A DNA stretch of 64,000 nt, from positions 39,370 to 103,369 of the forward strand of contig DF239206.1 in the NCBI GenBank assembly GCA_000507305.1, read 5' to 3'. The notes under the pieces are model-generated. The model did no database searches. It saw nothing but the letters and a program-made list of their open reading frames with translations, and was not told the DNA's origin. Below are positions 46,150 through 58,476 of the stretch, piece after piece. Made by a program: the position numbers and the translations under genes. Source of the DNA: Breviolum minutum Mf 1.05b.01. Its lineage: Eukaryota > Sar > Dinophyceae > Suessiales > Symbiodiniaceae. The first letter of the stretch is position 1, and each line of letters opens with the position of its first letter.

Positions 46150-46482
46150 ATGAGTTTGCACCGAGGACAGGTGTTGCAAATGGTGCAAGCAAGCCCAGTG
46201 GAAGAAATGCAGAACCAGCATCAAAGTGTCACGGACGTGTCAGTGGACAATGCGATGACCTGTGAACAGTTCAAGGAATTGAGCCACAATGCCGACATTC
46301 TTGTCACGGGTGGCGCCGAAAGCATGGAAGAGCAGGGATTTTATGAAGAGCTCCCAGGGAAGACGATCAAAGCGGATGCTTCCGAGATGGCAAAGACACA
46401 ATCGCAAAAGGCTGTGGATACCCAGTCACTGGATGCTGAAGATGATTCTGCTGTCAAGGTCGGGGAGGATATGGGAGGATAG
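46150..46482 (+). CDS. small acidic protein or last exon, unidentified
   Basis: The frame from ATG 46150 (an in-frame ATG also at 46135) runs to a TAG ending 46482: MSLHRGQVLQMVQASPVEEM, then TCEQFKELSHNADILVTGGA and a Glu/Asp/Lys-rich C-terminus (DTQSLDAEDDSAVKVGEDMG). The low-complexity acidic tail suggests a disordered region. No domain is recognised. Confidence 0.4.
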   Translation: MSLHRGQVLQMVQASPVEEMQNQHQSVTDVSVDNAMTCEQFKELSHNADILVTGGAESMEEQGFYEELPGKTIKADASEMAKTQSQKAVDTQSLDAEDDSAVKVGEDMGG

Positions 46483-47397
46483 TTGCCGAAACTTTGGGAA
46501 ATTTTGGCCAGAATTGAACTGGACACACTTGCCACCAGTTTCTCTATGGGTTTGTTGGGTGTTTGTTGGTTTCGTCGGTTTTGTATTTTTAGTACATCAG
46601 TCTCCACCGTCGACTCAATCTCATATAAGACTAGGAACTCATATGAGAGCGGTGCAAGAACCCATGAACCATCATGAACCCATCAAACATTTCACAAAAT
46701 CGAGGTCCACGGGACAATAAGAAGACATGAGTTGCGAAAGATCTGCGAAAGAAACTGTCCGAGTACACTACCATACTGTAGGACATATAGAGTTGGGATT
46801 TTTATGGCTCGCGTCTCTTGCAGTCTTTTGGCCTCGAGCTCTTACACTATTCATGCATCTGCAGAACATGACGTTTTTTCTTCTCCGGATTTTCTAGACT
46901 TTACCAGATGGGAAAACGCCCGCGAAGGACGTAACCTGGTTATGTCCCCAGCATTTTGCTTTTATGATGATTATCATGTCCAATTTGTCTCTTGGGGTTG
47001 TAGCCCTTTGGTTTTTTGAAATTATGTATTACTATAATGTCATACGGGGAACTGGCTTTTTTCCAACCTCACCAGACTTTTTTTTTAAACCTCCGTGTAT
47101 TTTTCATTTTTTGATGTTTTTGTATGTTTTTGTGTTTTTTTAACTATATAACTCTTTTCCGACCTCGCATGTCTTTTCATTCCACCTCGAATGTCTTTTT
47201 TTCGGGGTGGTGGTTGGCCTTCGCCTTCACTGGGCCCCGCAATTTTAGTAACCAACCCCCTCAAGCCGGAGATGCAAGAACGTTCAGTAAGATAGGGTGG
47301 GTGAAGATAGACATAGATAATGCAAGATCATTCAAGATCAGCATCCAGCGTTGGAGTCATATTTTGTGTTGGCGGCATCAATCGAAGGTGCTTGATG

Positions 47398-47471
47398 CCA
47401 CAGAGTCAGACTCCGATGATGTGCCAATGCCAGAGAACTGGGGAATGCAAAGGCCGGGTTGTTGGAACTGA
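47398..47471 (+). CDS. candidate terminal exon
   Basis: After ATCGAAG|G the frame reads VLDATESDSDDVPMPENWGM then QRPGCWN and a TGA. Acidic and protein-like. Its partner exons are not identified. Confidence 0.35.
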
Positions 47472-48357
47472 ACTTGAATTTGCGTTTGTTTTTTGTTTTT
47501 CTTGGAATTATTTTATTTGACTCTTTGGCATTTGCAACTCTGAAATGCTTTGTAAGGTGCAGTTTCCTGTCAAAGTGACGGTTCCAGGTGATAGAAATTC
47601 ACAGTGCATAGAGATGAAATCAGTGACGAAACCTTGTCCAGGCAAAAGCGAGGCAGTTTGATTCGACCCGTGCAGCTTCCGGCGTACTTGTTGGAACACG
47701 CCCGGCTGGCTGGATATGGTGCCGTAGATTCGCTGTTTGTTAGCTGTGTTGAAGTTTGGCCTTGATCTAGCCTTATATAGTGCCATGTAGCAAGAAAACA
47801 CTAGAAGTTATGGCAGCTATTGCAACAGCTATTGCAACTGCTATTGTCAAGATGCGGGTTTGGGTCATTATAGGGAAACATAGGGAAACAAGAATGCCTT
47901 TACACCTGTGGGGTGACAGAGGTGACAGCGGCTGTGATGTGGTAGAATTCCAAGTGGCACACCATGAGGAGAAGATAGGTCGTAGCCTGAGGAAGTGCTG
48001 GGTCACAGTCACATGATGTGACTGAAATTTGGGTAGAACTATTACTCATAATGATAGTAATTGCAAATATCTACTGTACATCTACAGTTTATTGAAGTTC
48101 GTATATACACACATATCTATGATATAAGATTGTCGTACATATATTCAAATGTTTTTTTAATATACACATATATTCATATCATATCCAAAAATACGCATGA
48201 CGTATGTCTTATCTACATTTCCTGCAAATTTGGTTCAGGTTTCACATGCTGAATGACTGAATGGGTCCAGCACATCCTGCTTAGAAGTTTAAGACCTGGC
48301 AATGGCATGCACTGTTTAGTCGGCAGATTTTAGCATCATTGCATCATTCACTTCAAG

Positions 48358-48563
48358 AAGTTCCAAAGAAATCCACCCGCAGAACTAATCCCATTGGCCC
48401 TCACAGTTTTGAGGCATTGCCTTCCGAATTTTGCCACCTGCTGGCCATTTGGTGGTGGAAAGGATCACCCCTGGAAGCCCGGCGGAAGCACTCCAATTGC
48501 CTAAGGCACTTCGACAAATTGATACTGGTCGAACTGAGGGCGTCAATAGTTGCCACGTTGTGA
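48358..48563 (+). CDS. candidate terminal exon, unidentified
   Basis: After CACTTCAAG an open frame reads PKKSTRRTNPIGPHSFEALP, SEFCHLLAIWWWKGSPLEAR then KHSNCLRHFDKLILVELRAS, ending at a TGA (48561-48563). Basic, with hydrophobic clusters. A second plus frame is also partly open. Confidence 0.35.
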
Positions 48564-49169
48564 TTTACATGTGTTGATGAACGTAAGTTTAATAGTTTAC
48601 AGTTTTTTTTTGGAGCATGTGGTCTCAAAAGCTGTTGCAAAGCGTCCAGTTTTGTGTCAAAAAGGTTTCATAATTTGAACTGATAGATTGGGTAAAAGGA
48701 CATCATCACTCGAAGATTCCCTCAAAGCTTGGGACACAGGGCAGCAGACTGCTATGCGTGAATGGTTTGCACACGGGCTCTATCGAGGTCTTGGGATGTC
48801 GTGGGGTTTTGGTTCCGGGGAACACGCTTTGAATTCACAGTCTTACTCAGAATGATTGGACTGGATGCCAATTAGCCACTACAGTCAACTTTTGCAGTAT
48901 TTTCTATACAGTGATTGTCTCTTGATGAGGTGACAATGTTTTTAGGCTAGGGATTCTCAAATGTTGGACAGATCTTGGAGATGGCAGAGAGGAGCAGCAC
49001 TGATTTAGATTGATTTAGTGCAAAAGTCAGTTCCAGGGTGTATTTTGTATCAAACTGGCAAGTGCAAACAATATGCTGATACATTGGATATATGTCCCTT
49101 AGTTTTCTGACACGTTGAAAGCTGGAAGTCTTATGAAGTCTTCCCGTCAGAGGCAGAGAACTTCTTTAG

Positions 49170-49365
49170 TTTGATGAAGCAGCGACCACTGCAGCTGCTT
49201 TTCCTGCGACCCCCAGCGGTCCAGTGATCCAGGGGAAACACCGGAATGACCGTAGGACCGTAGGAGATTTGATTCCTTTGGGCATGGCGAAACGGCCGCC
49301 CACTGCACACTCCAAAAACAGGAGAGTTGCGTCAAAAGCAGATCTTTTGTGCGGTTTGAGTGCAG
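49170..49365 (+). CDS. 65-codon exon, unidentified
   Basis: After ACTTCTTTAG the frame reads FDEAATTAAAFPATPSGPVI, QGKHRNDRRTVGDLIPLGMA then KRPPTAHSKNRRVASKADLL and may end at a GTTTTG donor. An Ala/Pro-rich start is followed by a basic region, probably disordered. No family recognised. Confidence 0.45.
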
Positions 49366-49679
49366 GTTTTGGTCATTTGATTCGCCACCAGACCCCCCCA
49401 AAAAATAACGACTATAGTTTGAAGATTGAAATCGTTTGTTCGTTGGTCCAATTTGAATGTATAGTGTATTTACTTTAAATTAGTTGTACAGTTTGGGATG
49501 GGATACTACAGTGGGACATCATGGGAACGGCCAAGAGCATTGAACCATCTCTAGCAGGTGACCTGCCAACCCTGAGAACCAACCCATTCCATGATCCCTG
49601 GGCGCATTAGAGGTATCCTGTAGTGATATGTAGTGATCAGGTTCCTGCATTTCCTGCATTGCTGTGCCACAGCTTCTTG

Positions 49680-49984
49680 CTCCCGCGGGTCCGGTGCCGC
49701 GTGATTTGAGCCCAGAGGCAGAAATTTTTTAGGGGGTTTTGGTGGAGTCAGACCAGAGGACGTTGAGTGTCTTCAGGGAAGAAGTCATACCAAAGTTTTG
49801 GGATTTAATTTTTGATTTGAAAATACGAATTATTTGCCAAAAATCATCTGCTGCAACAAGAGTCATCCAGGTGGCAATTTAATTCCGCCAGTTTGGAAAT
49901 TAAGCCACCATTGTGACACCACAAGATGTGGCAGAGTATGGCAGAAAAGCCCGTGCTATAGTTCTTGTACCAAATGATGAGTGA
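49680..49984 (+). CDS. candidate last exons of a gene, unidentified
   Basis: From about 49735 the frame reads VESDQRTLSVFREEVIPKFW then DLIFDLKIRIICQKSSAATR, up to VIQ before GTGGCA. 49905-49984 reads TIVTPQDVAEYGRKARAIVL then VPNDE and a TGA. Both are very protein-like. A preceding stretch (LLAPAGPVPRDLSPEAEIF) may be another exon. The join between the two is not in perfect phase. Confidence 0.4.
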
Positions 49985-50114
49985 TAATTAGATATGTATA
50001 CTTTATTTGTTGTTGTATATCATATATCTACTCTCCCCCCCAAAAAAAACTATCGCCAAATCGGTCTTATCTTTACTAATCCTTTTCCCAAGTTGCATCC
50101 TGCCCACCCGTTAG

Positions 50115-50500
50115 GTGGCATGGCCAAGGTCCAGAAGGTTGGACGGGAGGCAGGGCACCAAGTCACCAACCCTAAAGGATTGTCTCAAATGGCACTCCGT
50201 TGGTTGATTGCACGTTGGGAGAGTCAGGTGCCCGTCCAAGCAACTGTGGAACGTTTGGAGCTTTGGATGTGTTTTCCATGGGTTTTCCTTGGTGATGAGA
50301 GGGTGTATCATGTGCAGGAAATCGACCGCAAGAGCTGTACATATCAGCCCCACTGGTCCCAGGTTTCCAAGTGGTGGATGCAGGCAGTGGCCAAGACGTG
50401 CTTAGCAAGGGTCTAGATGCCGTGAAAGCTAGGGTCTCCCTGGCAAAAACTGGACAGCATGTGGCTGGGGCTCTCAGCCTTGGAAAAGCCACCAACTCAA
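50115..50500 (+). CDS. candidate exons, unidentified
   Basis: 50115-50227 follows CCCGTTAG|G and reads GMAKVQKVGREAGHQVTNPK then GLSQMALRWLIARWESQ, ending at GTGCCC. 50318-50362 (EIDRKSCTYQPHWSQ) joins in phase 0. The following stretch to about 50500 is open in a second frame as VVDAGSGQDVLSKGLDAVKA then RVSLAKTGQHVAGALSLGKA. May be upstream exons of the PX gene. Confidence 0.4.
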
Positions 50501-50994
50501 GGGCTTACCAGAGAAGGAGGTGTTACAGCAAGAGTTTTCAGTTTTTTTTTTCTGGAATGCAACTGCACCCTTGCTAAATTCACTTGCGGCCTGGGTCTCA
50601 TTAAAAGATAGGAAGCCAGTTGCAGATAGTTGAAGCGCAAACATGCCAAAATAAAACTGAAAGGAGGGTAGACTGATGTAGACTGAAACTTAAAATTCGG
50701 GCCTGATATCATTGATGTTCTGGCGTCACAAAACAGGTATGCACCTTCACACGTAATTTTCTCGGTTCGTCCTTGCAAGCACTGACTTCTTCGGAGATTT
50801 AACATGGCAACGACATGTACCAAATTGCATCGCTTCAAGCGTTGATATGCTTTGACTGCAAAGTGATGTGAGTTTGTTTGCACAGAAAATGCTGTTACAG
50901 ATGTACCCACGAACATGATTTTTCCTGATTAGATACTTTCATTCGCCTTTCTTCACAGATGGTGCTGGCAAATTGACACCATGGCGAATCTCAG

Positions 50995-51983
50995 GAATAC
51001 ATTATTCGCGTCTTCTTCGATGGGCAGTTGGCAGCTCAGCTGCTTCCACTTCGTGAGTAGTGAAGGTTTTCCACAACTTGGAGGCTGCTGGACTAGGGAG
51101 GCATGATTTCGGCTCCTCAGAAGATCTCAGAAGCACTAGAAAAACAGCTAGGGATTGGTATGATTTGTCACCAATTTGAGCCCATTGAGGTCTTGGCACG
51201 TGACCAAGCGCTTCAATGAATTTGCTACCTTACATGAAGCCGGGCGGGTGGAACAGCAGCAAGGGAATATTTTGGCCAAGAAATCAACGATCTTTGCATC
51301 GTTGAATTCACAGCCTTTTCAACCCTTGGACATTTATTCCATTTTTCCATTTTTCCATGACTGGATGATGGCGAACGATGGCTTGTGATGATTTGTTTAC
51401 TGTCTCACTTCATTTGTGGGCAAACCCTCTGGAGTGCTCTCAGCTTCCCTTGGCAGATTCTGAAGAAGAAATTGGCATCAGTGCCGATAATGCCTTCCAA
51501 GTCGGTTGTCCGGCAGTCGGTTGGCCTCAGGGAGTTGACAGAGAAACTCGAAATCGACGGAGGTTTGACGTGTGTAGAATTTGGGTGGATGTTGCAGATG
51601 CAAAATCAATCAGCTTCAATGTGCTCCAATATATTCTCATGGATTCTCCTCGATTCTCACCATCATCCTGCCTCTCAATTCTGTATTTCTGTTGCTCCCC
51701 CAATGAATCCTGATGATTGTCAAGTGAAGGGAAGACGAGACTCTTGAGAAGCGATGTGTAAGGTTTGCGCCAGAATATCTAGAAGCGAGGAAGAATGGAT
51801 TGGCTAGCTTCCTCAAAGAAGTGTGCAGGAGGCCGGTTTTATGGTCCTCTTGGTGACAGCATGAAGCATAAAGCATTGAAAGTGCCAGTGCCGTTGCCTG
51901 CCTCTCACGGCCAGGCGGGATGCTGTGAATTGTCGTGAAGTTCAGGACTTCCTGCTGTTGAGACAACGCGTAACTCGGTGCAG
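50995..51983 (+). CDS. PX (phox homology) domain gene, exons
   Basis: PX domains bind phosphoinositides and target sorting nexins and similar proteins to endosomal membranes. Four exons: 50995-51023 (EYIIRVFFD, GC donor), 51190-51238 (SWHVTKRFNEFATLHE, GC donor), 51457-51562 (ILKKKLASVPIMPSKSVVRQ then SVGLRELTEKLEIDG, donor GTTTGA) and probably 51946-51983 (DFLLLRQRVTRC, donor GTGAAG). The first three join in exact phase and spell the PX core: beta strands, the KRFNEF basic/aromatic motif that contacts the lipid, and the proline-rich loop (VPIMPSKS). The conserved Arg of the RRY/RF motif is present. The full protein is not closed at either end. Confidence 0.75.
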
Positions 51984-52305
51984 GTGAAGTGATGAACCAC
52001 CAATGCAACACATCAACGATATCATAAGTGTTCATGAGAGCACTGGAGAGCCAGAGAAATGTAGTAGACTTTTGTTGGTAGATTCAGGGACTCGAATCAA
52101 CAGATCTTTTGAGGTTGTGCAGTTTTATAGGTGCCTTCATCCCGTGCTTAGTCGAATGGACTCCAGAATTCCACAATGTACATATATCATATATATATAT
52201 ATACATACACACTATATTTAGACTAAGTGACAGTGGCTACTATGCCTTATCCATCAACCATTACTGTTGTGGCCTTATGTCATTATGTGCCTTTGGCTGA
52301 ATGAG

Positions 52306-52598
52306 GTTCCCCACTTAGCACATCCAGATGCATCAGAACCAGTGAGGGCCCAAGCGAGAAAGCGGAAAGGACAGCTCCCATTTGAAGGAGCCATGGTTGT
52401 TCAGAATATTCGAATACATTCCAGATGTATTCCACATATCATGTACATATATATATAATATAAATATGTATATCCATATTTTTTTTCAGACCTGTCCCGG
52501 CCAAGGTTCAATCCGCGGAGGTCCAAGAGGCCTCCTTTGGCATTGCGCACTTCGACTACGACCCTGTCAGAGATCTCAGGATCGTCACTGGTGGACAG
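52306..52598 (+). CDS. two phase-linked exons, probable continuation of the PX gene
   Basis: Exon 52306-52403, after AATGAG|G, reads VPHLAHPDASEPVRAQARKR then KGQLPFEGAMVV and leaves at a GA donor (GAATAT) in phase 2. Exon 52490-52598 follows TTTTTTCAG and reads PVPAKVQSAEVQEASFGIAH then FDYDPVRDLRIVTGGQ before GTGCAG, or continues 5 codons to a TGA. A continuous protein-like string. Domain not recognised. Confidence 0.5.
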
Positions 52599-53228
52599 GT
52601 GCAGATTCTCTACAGATGTTGATGTATTTGAATGACCCATACCTTCTCAATGAGATATGGGAGCCTGAAATTTCCTAACAAAATCAATACGCATTAGTCT
52701 GTTTCCCGTCATGCAAAGGCTTGGGGGATCACAGTTTCTCATACTTGGGAAAAGCACGCTTTCTGTCAGCTTATGGCTTTCCCCACGAAGCCTGTAAGTC
52801 TAGGATGGTCTATGGGTGCCTTTTATTGGTAGTCGGAGTGGTGCATTGAGGTGCAAGGTTTGCTGCTGTTGGGTTCCAGTGACTTTTCCTGGGCCTCCCG
52901 TCGGGGATCTTAAATTCCGAGAGAAAACTGGCGCTCCAAGATACAAGACCAGAGTAGGATATATATATATATATATAAACATATACTATACATATTTATA
53001 CTTTTGTAAATATAACTATATATAATATATATATTTATTTATTTACATCTATAAGAAACGCCAGTAGTTCGTCGTGAAGAACATGGGCTCTTGACACTCT
53101 TCCTGTTTGCTTGCCTATGAATCAAAAAATCTCAGGTGTGGATACCAAGATTACGTGCTCTGGACACGTTTTGTGGGTGCAAGGTATGACAGTTGCAACG
53201 TTCTGCTGTGCCTTTCTTGCCGTGCCAG

Positions 53229-53470
53229 GAACATCAAAATGCCTTGGGAGAAAAAGGCACCAAACTTGCCAAGTTCCCAAATGTCTTTGCCAAAGCCTTA
53301 GCGACCTTTATCACACCACACCACAAGGGCACCGCACAACCGTGAGAAGCTGATGCTTTAGCTTTGGGTCTTGCGGTTGTAGCCAATGGAGAGCAGCACT
53401 TTGGCCACTTCTTGACGGTCGTGTTTAATGTTCGTGTCAGGTCAGCTTGTAGTTGCAAGAGTTTGCAAGG
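53229..53470 (+). CDS. candidate exon(s) with an in-frame TGA, unidentified
   Basis: After CGTGCCAG|G the frame reads EHQNALGEKGTKLAKFPNVF then AKALATFITPHHKGTAQP, meets TGA at 53343-53345, and remains clearly protein-like after it in the same frame: EADALALGLAVVANGEQHFG then HFLTVVFNV. A 33-nt intron (GC donor in the CACAAGG|GCACC context, acceptor GCTTTAG) would remove the stop and keep the frame. Otherwise this is a disabled gene or a true C-terminus followed by chance. Confidence 0.4.
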
Positions 53471-53959
53471 GCAACGCATGTCAGTTTTGTTTTACATTGT
53501 GGTGTCAAGATTGGTCAGATTTCTCTGTACATAGGTCACTACAGTCACTAAAGGGTTTCCGTGCTAAGTGTTTTCTACCCTTTTTTTGTTGGGCTCAAGT
53601 TCAACGGATGCTGCTTGCGGGCAGAGCTGCCTTGGTGCCATGTGGGGGGCCTTAGCCGTCAAAGCCGAACAAATCGATACAAATCAGGGATTGGAGTCTT
53701 GACACCTGGCGAGGTTTCAAGAAAAATATGTGGGCCATGACTCCGGCTGGTCACGGTGCCTGGGGTGTGAATGGCATTGGGAAATGGCGGCTGGTCATTG
53801 GTATTGTTTTTTTTTTCTCCTCCTCAGGGAATATAGGCACCTGTTGGCACAACATCCCTTTAAGATATAAACAATTTAGGCTCGGTAGCTAGCTTGCGTA
53901 CCTCAAGCAGTACCAGAAGATGTTCCCATAACAACCTCCATCCGATATCAGGACAGCCC

Positions 53960-56900
53960 GTGTGGCTGCCCTGGTGATCGCCACGGGCGTGGTTGCGTTC
54001 ACGACGTGGAGTCTATGGCTGGCAGATGCTCAAGAGGCTCGTGGGAGTACTATGGCAATGAAGGCTCTCGCCGATGCTCAAAGCAAACTTCGCTGCGCGC
54101 AGTTATTCCTTTGTGATTTCTCGTTGCAAGTCACCAAACCTTGGCAAAAACCCATGGCCAGCGGCTTGACAGGATGAGTTACTGGCAAAAGTTCTCAAGG
54201 AGTTACGTCGACGACTCTTTCACATTGCTCGTGATGTGGCAGTCATTGCCAAGGCCACATGGAGCTTGTCGATTCTTGTATGCTACTAAGATTTACATAT
54301 AGGAGTAGGAAGCATCGAATTGCTTCGAAGCATTCAATGGAGGTCTTGTCATTGATGGTGTGCTATGTCTTGCACGTGCAATGTTTCGTACTCAACTCTT
54401 GCAGATCTTGGGACGATAAGTGTTGATCCTTTTGGCCATCCCCAAGCAGAATTTCCAGCAAGCTCCCCACGTCGATGCCCATTCACCATATGATGCTAAA
54501 TATGTCGACAGGACGTTCGAGCACAATTAGAAGCACAAGGTGTGCGGGTGAACGATGAACAGCTAAGCTGCTCGGCATTATGTGGCAGCCTTTTTCAGGA
54601 TGCGCAATTCATGACTATGCATCACTGAGCCTTCGGAATTGGACATTTTAAGCCATTTCATGCCTCATCGCATGTGCTACAAGCGTGAGGTTGATTTCAT
54701 GATCATTTTGTTGCCATCTTGTTGTGCCTCCCATATGGCAATGCATTCCTCCTAGGACAAGAACTTGCTTTGGAATGAAGGGCACTTAGCACAACAGAGT
54801 GTATAGCATTTCAGCAGCGATTGTTTCAGCGATGCTGGATACACATCGTGGAACATCCATGGCTCGCGTTGTCAGCTTTTCTCCGGGGTTCATTGGCAAC
54901 ACTTATTTCAGCATAATCAGCTTCCACTTGAGGTCGAATTGCTGAGCGATTTAAAGCGGTGCAGGTGTTTCTGTCCATCATGTCAGATGTTGGCAACTTT
55001 TTGCAATCAACTATCCAACCCTTTCAAAAGCTTTTCAAAAGGATTGGTCACTGAAGCTTTTGACTGGTTGATACTCGTTGTATTTGCCAGGCTGAAGTCC
55101 TCGCAGCCTTCGGTTGTAGCGAAGATACTATTGCTACGATCACAGATGAAAGCGCAGAGGAGGTGAAGCAACATGCTGACGCCTGGAGCATACAGACCAG
55201 ACGGTTACAGCTGTTTGTTTTTTGTTGCTTTAGTCCATGGAGGGAACCTTGGGCAGGTGCCATTGAATATTGAAATGTGCATCCGCATGCATCCGCAAAA
55301 AGAGTCCTTACAAGGTCGTATCGACATCTATATGTTTGCTTTCAACATTCTTGATCATAATTGCTCACCGGTGACCGCAAAAGGGATCCAATGATTCTGG
55401 GAACAGGACAACTTTAGAGCATTCTTTTGATCCATATCTTAGGATCATTTGTTGAATTTGAACCAAGGAAGATGTAAAGAAGATGATGAGAGAGGCACTT
55501 GGAGGCGATTCTGGGACTGTTTCGTGGATGTTGGCCAAAACCAAGCAGAATGCAAGCAACTCTTGCCATGAGATGACAGATTTGAGGCCTCAAACAAAAC
55601 TTGTGCCCTTTAGGCCTTCAGGTGTGTCATCTTCGATCTGTTGCATTAGTATGATCCGACGAGGAAACACAACAGTGATCATAATGAAATAATTCAAAAA
55701 AGTATCAACACAAAGTATTCAAAAGTGGCATTTTGTTTCTCTCACACCCAACACCCCTTTGCGACAGCTTGGAATTTGGAGATTTCAGCTGCCTCACTGG
55801 ATATTGCTTCCAAAATTCCCCAGGTGTGACTCCACTCCTCCCTGGAGTGGACATTCCTCCCGAGCTCTCGGAGGAGAAGGCGTCAGGTCACCCAACCTAT
55901 CGGATCTTTAAGATCCCAAGATGCGCCTCAACCTTTCACCTCAAAACGAATGAAAAGGTTGGTTGATTCATGTTGAGATTCAATGCACATTAAGTTTCAG
56001 AGTGATTTTGTTGTTTTGGTCAAGTTTCAGAGTGAGGTTGGAGTTGTATGGCGAGATGCAGGAGCTGAAACTTGGTGTGAATTCTGCTGACTGATCCCAC
56101 GGTTTCAGGAAGGTTCATGCGGGCCTTGGCAGGCCTTCCATTTGATTTCAGGGCAAGAAGTATATTATTCAAGTATTCCTTTGTTACACAAAGTTGGCTC
56201 AGAATGTACGTTGTGGCCATCTTTTGAGCAGGGGCTGGTAGCGACACCTGCTTTCGTTGGTTCCCTCGAGGGCTCACTAAATTGCCCAGACCTCCTGCCA
56301 GGTCTCCCTTTGTTTGTCATTTGTTTTGTGTAACCTGCTTTCACCTGAGGAAAATTGAGAAAGCCAAGATCCTGGCAACCCAAACGCGTGGTTTCTTGCG
56401 CTGCAGCTGTAGATTGGGAATGTATAAGGTAGGGAGGAAAGAGCATGGGTCCCTCTTCCTAGTGTGTCATTCCATCATGTAGCATGAGTATTAGTGTAGT
56501 ACTAGTACGCCATAAATTTGATAAACTTGCAGGTGCTCCAGATTTGCCATTGGAGAACTAGGATACAACAAGTTATAAGTTATAACTATACATCTATGTG
56601 CACGCTCGGGTTTACTTGGGGCTTGCGACTAACTTTCTGCTATACGAGGCTCCGTCGCTGTAGAAATAGACTTCCGGCTTACAGTTGTGATATTTTCATG
56701 ATTCAGAATGCTATATCTTTTTCTACCATCATTTCAGATCCTCAATGGCTTCACAATCCACACAACACAAAGTCGGATTTTCTTCAATTTTTTTATGGTT
56801 TTGGTCCATGAACTGCAGCAAAGGTCGTCGCTTCGCCAAGCAGGACCGCAATGTCTGGACTGTGTATGATTGAAAGCCATATTGAAACTTAAGAACTACG

Positions 56901-57189
56901 ATGCAATAGATATGACTATGTGACTACTGTATGTGCTTTTTGCTTGAACAGCTGGCGCAAAGAAGCGTTTCGCTCATAAACACTAAACACTATATACAGT
57001 AAACATTATCTCTCTTTATTTCAGGTTCTCTGAGTAACAAAGACTTTGGTGATTGATTTCGAGGAGCTTGCTTCTGCAGTGGCCCTGATTTCACAAGCAT
57101 CAGAGCAGGAAGTTCTGGAAAAACACAGCGACTTGGAAGATCAGATCTTGGAAACTGAGTGCAACCAAGTGTTGGGAGCTCTGACTTGA
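53960..57189 (+). CDS. multi-exon gene, unidentified (helical protein)
   Basis: Exons in consistent phase: about 53950-54160 (a hydrophobic segment AALVIATGVVAFTTWSLWLA, possibly a membrane helix), 54173-54277 (DELLAKVLKELRRRLFHIAR then DVAVIAKATWSLSIL, donor GTATGC), 54512-54598 (DVRAQLEAQGVRVNDEQLSC, donor GATGCG), 55091-55162 (AEVLAAFGCSEDTIATITDE, donor GTGAAG), 55468 to about 55548 (EDVKKMMREALGGDSGTVSW), 55824-55957 (VTPLLPGVDIPPELSEEKAS then GHPTYRIFKIPRCASTFHLK), 56031-56074 (SEVGVVWRDAGAET), and the last, 57043-57189 (TLVIDFEELASAVALISQAS then EQEVLEKHSDLEDQILETEC, ending NQVLGALT and TGA). Mostly charged helices. No known domain is assigned. Start not found. Confidence 0.5.
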
Positions 57190-57479
57190 TTGGGAACAAA
57201 GATGAATTAGATAACAGGAACAACACGTCAGAACGACACAAAGGAGCCATGCCCGCTGTTCGGTGACTCACCGAGCGTGAGCACACCTGACCAACTCACC
57301 TCGCTGACCATCCTAGTTCCGTGGAGATGTTTCTGCACACCTGCAACCTACACTGTACTATTTCAAATCACTGTTACCCTTAAAGATACTAGATAGTGCT
57401 GATATGAAGGCTGGGGGACTGGGTGATGCATCGCAGTTTTCAGGCGACTTAGTGGGTGAGCCAGAGGTGTTCCACTGCG

Positions 57480-57790
57480 TCATGGCACTCTATGGGCAGC
57501 GCGGTCTCCCAAGACAGGCTTCAGATGGAGCAAAAGAATCCCAAAGTCAATTCTTGTGATGGAATTGGGATGCATGGATATGGATAAAGGATCAGAACTG
57601 ATACGCATGGATATGATATTTATATATATATGTGTATATACATACATACATACATACATACATACATAAACCATATGTGGTATATTTTGAGAATATAGCG
57701 GGGTTATTTACGTGTAGATTTCTGAACCTTGACCCTTTCTTAAGCAAGAAGTCGTCATGCCTAGCTTCCTGATATGACCCATGATTCAAG
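57480..57790. repeat. AT-rich stretch with (CATA)n microsatellite
   Basis: About seven CATA units at 57641-57668 next to a TATATATG tract. No exon seen. Confidence 0.8.
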
Positions 57791-57875
57791 GTCGAAAGAT
57801 TTCCAAGAGAAGCTCACGAAACTGGATGCCTCACATCGAAAGCAGATGGTTGAGGCCTTGTCAGATACAAAGTAG
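57791..57875 (+). CDS. terminal exon, coiled-coil end, unidentified gene
   Basis: After GATTCAAG|G the frame reads SKDFQEKLTKLDASHRKQMV then EALSDTK and a TAG at 57873-57875. A charged helix. It may end a separate gene whose other exons are not found. Confidence 0.4.
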
Positions 57876-58008
57876 CGTGGCCGGCGAGTTGAAATTTTTG
57901 GTGAAGTCAGCTTCCCAACTTCAATTGCAGCCAATCCTTGCCAGCAAGGGAGTAGTTCGCTGAGTTGAGTAATTCCCTGAATGTACTGGAGACTCCCATG
58001 GGAAGAGG

Positions 58009-58285
58009 CTATAATATCAACTGATGCTCTTGCACATCATGTCGTAACCTCTGAATCTGTTGAAACCAAGCAATTTGCAATTCCATTGTTAGCCCCATTG
58101 GATATCCAGAAGATCTCAGATTAGCAGGGACCCTTTCCACTTGGAAGTCCTCCAGGGATCTCAAGGGATTTGCGTTCCTCAGCTGCTTGCTGTGCTCATT
58201 TTTGGAGCGCCGTTGAGACTCTGCCCTTTTCAACAGGGAAAGGTGCAGAAAGGCGAAGCACGGTGTTGATGGACCAAGGGTACTG
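58009..58285. CDS. open stretch, strand unresolved
   Basis: On the minus strand 58225-58009 follows TTGAAAAG and reads RAESQRRSKNEHSKQLRNAN, SLEDFQVERVPANLRSSGYP and ends HDVQEHQLIL with a stop. On the plus strand, after GATTAGCAG, the frame reads PFPLGSPPGISRDLRSSAAC and GKGAERRSTVLMDQGY to a TGA. Both look like proteins and I cannot choose. Confidence 0.3.
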
Positions 58286-58476
58286 ACATCTAATGACATG
58301 ATATGATTGATATCATGTTAATAATAATATGATAAGTCTATGGTACAGTCTATGATATCAGTTGGGCATTGGAAAGTGCAGGACAAACACATACAAACAT
58401 ACTGGTACCATCATTTTCTAGATGTGGATTGTGGTATATATTGTCATTATTGTTGCTTTCTAGGATTCCAACTGGT

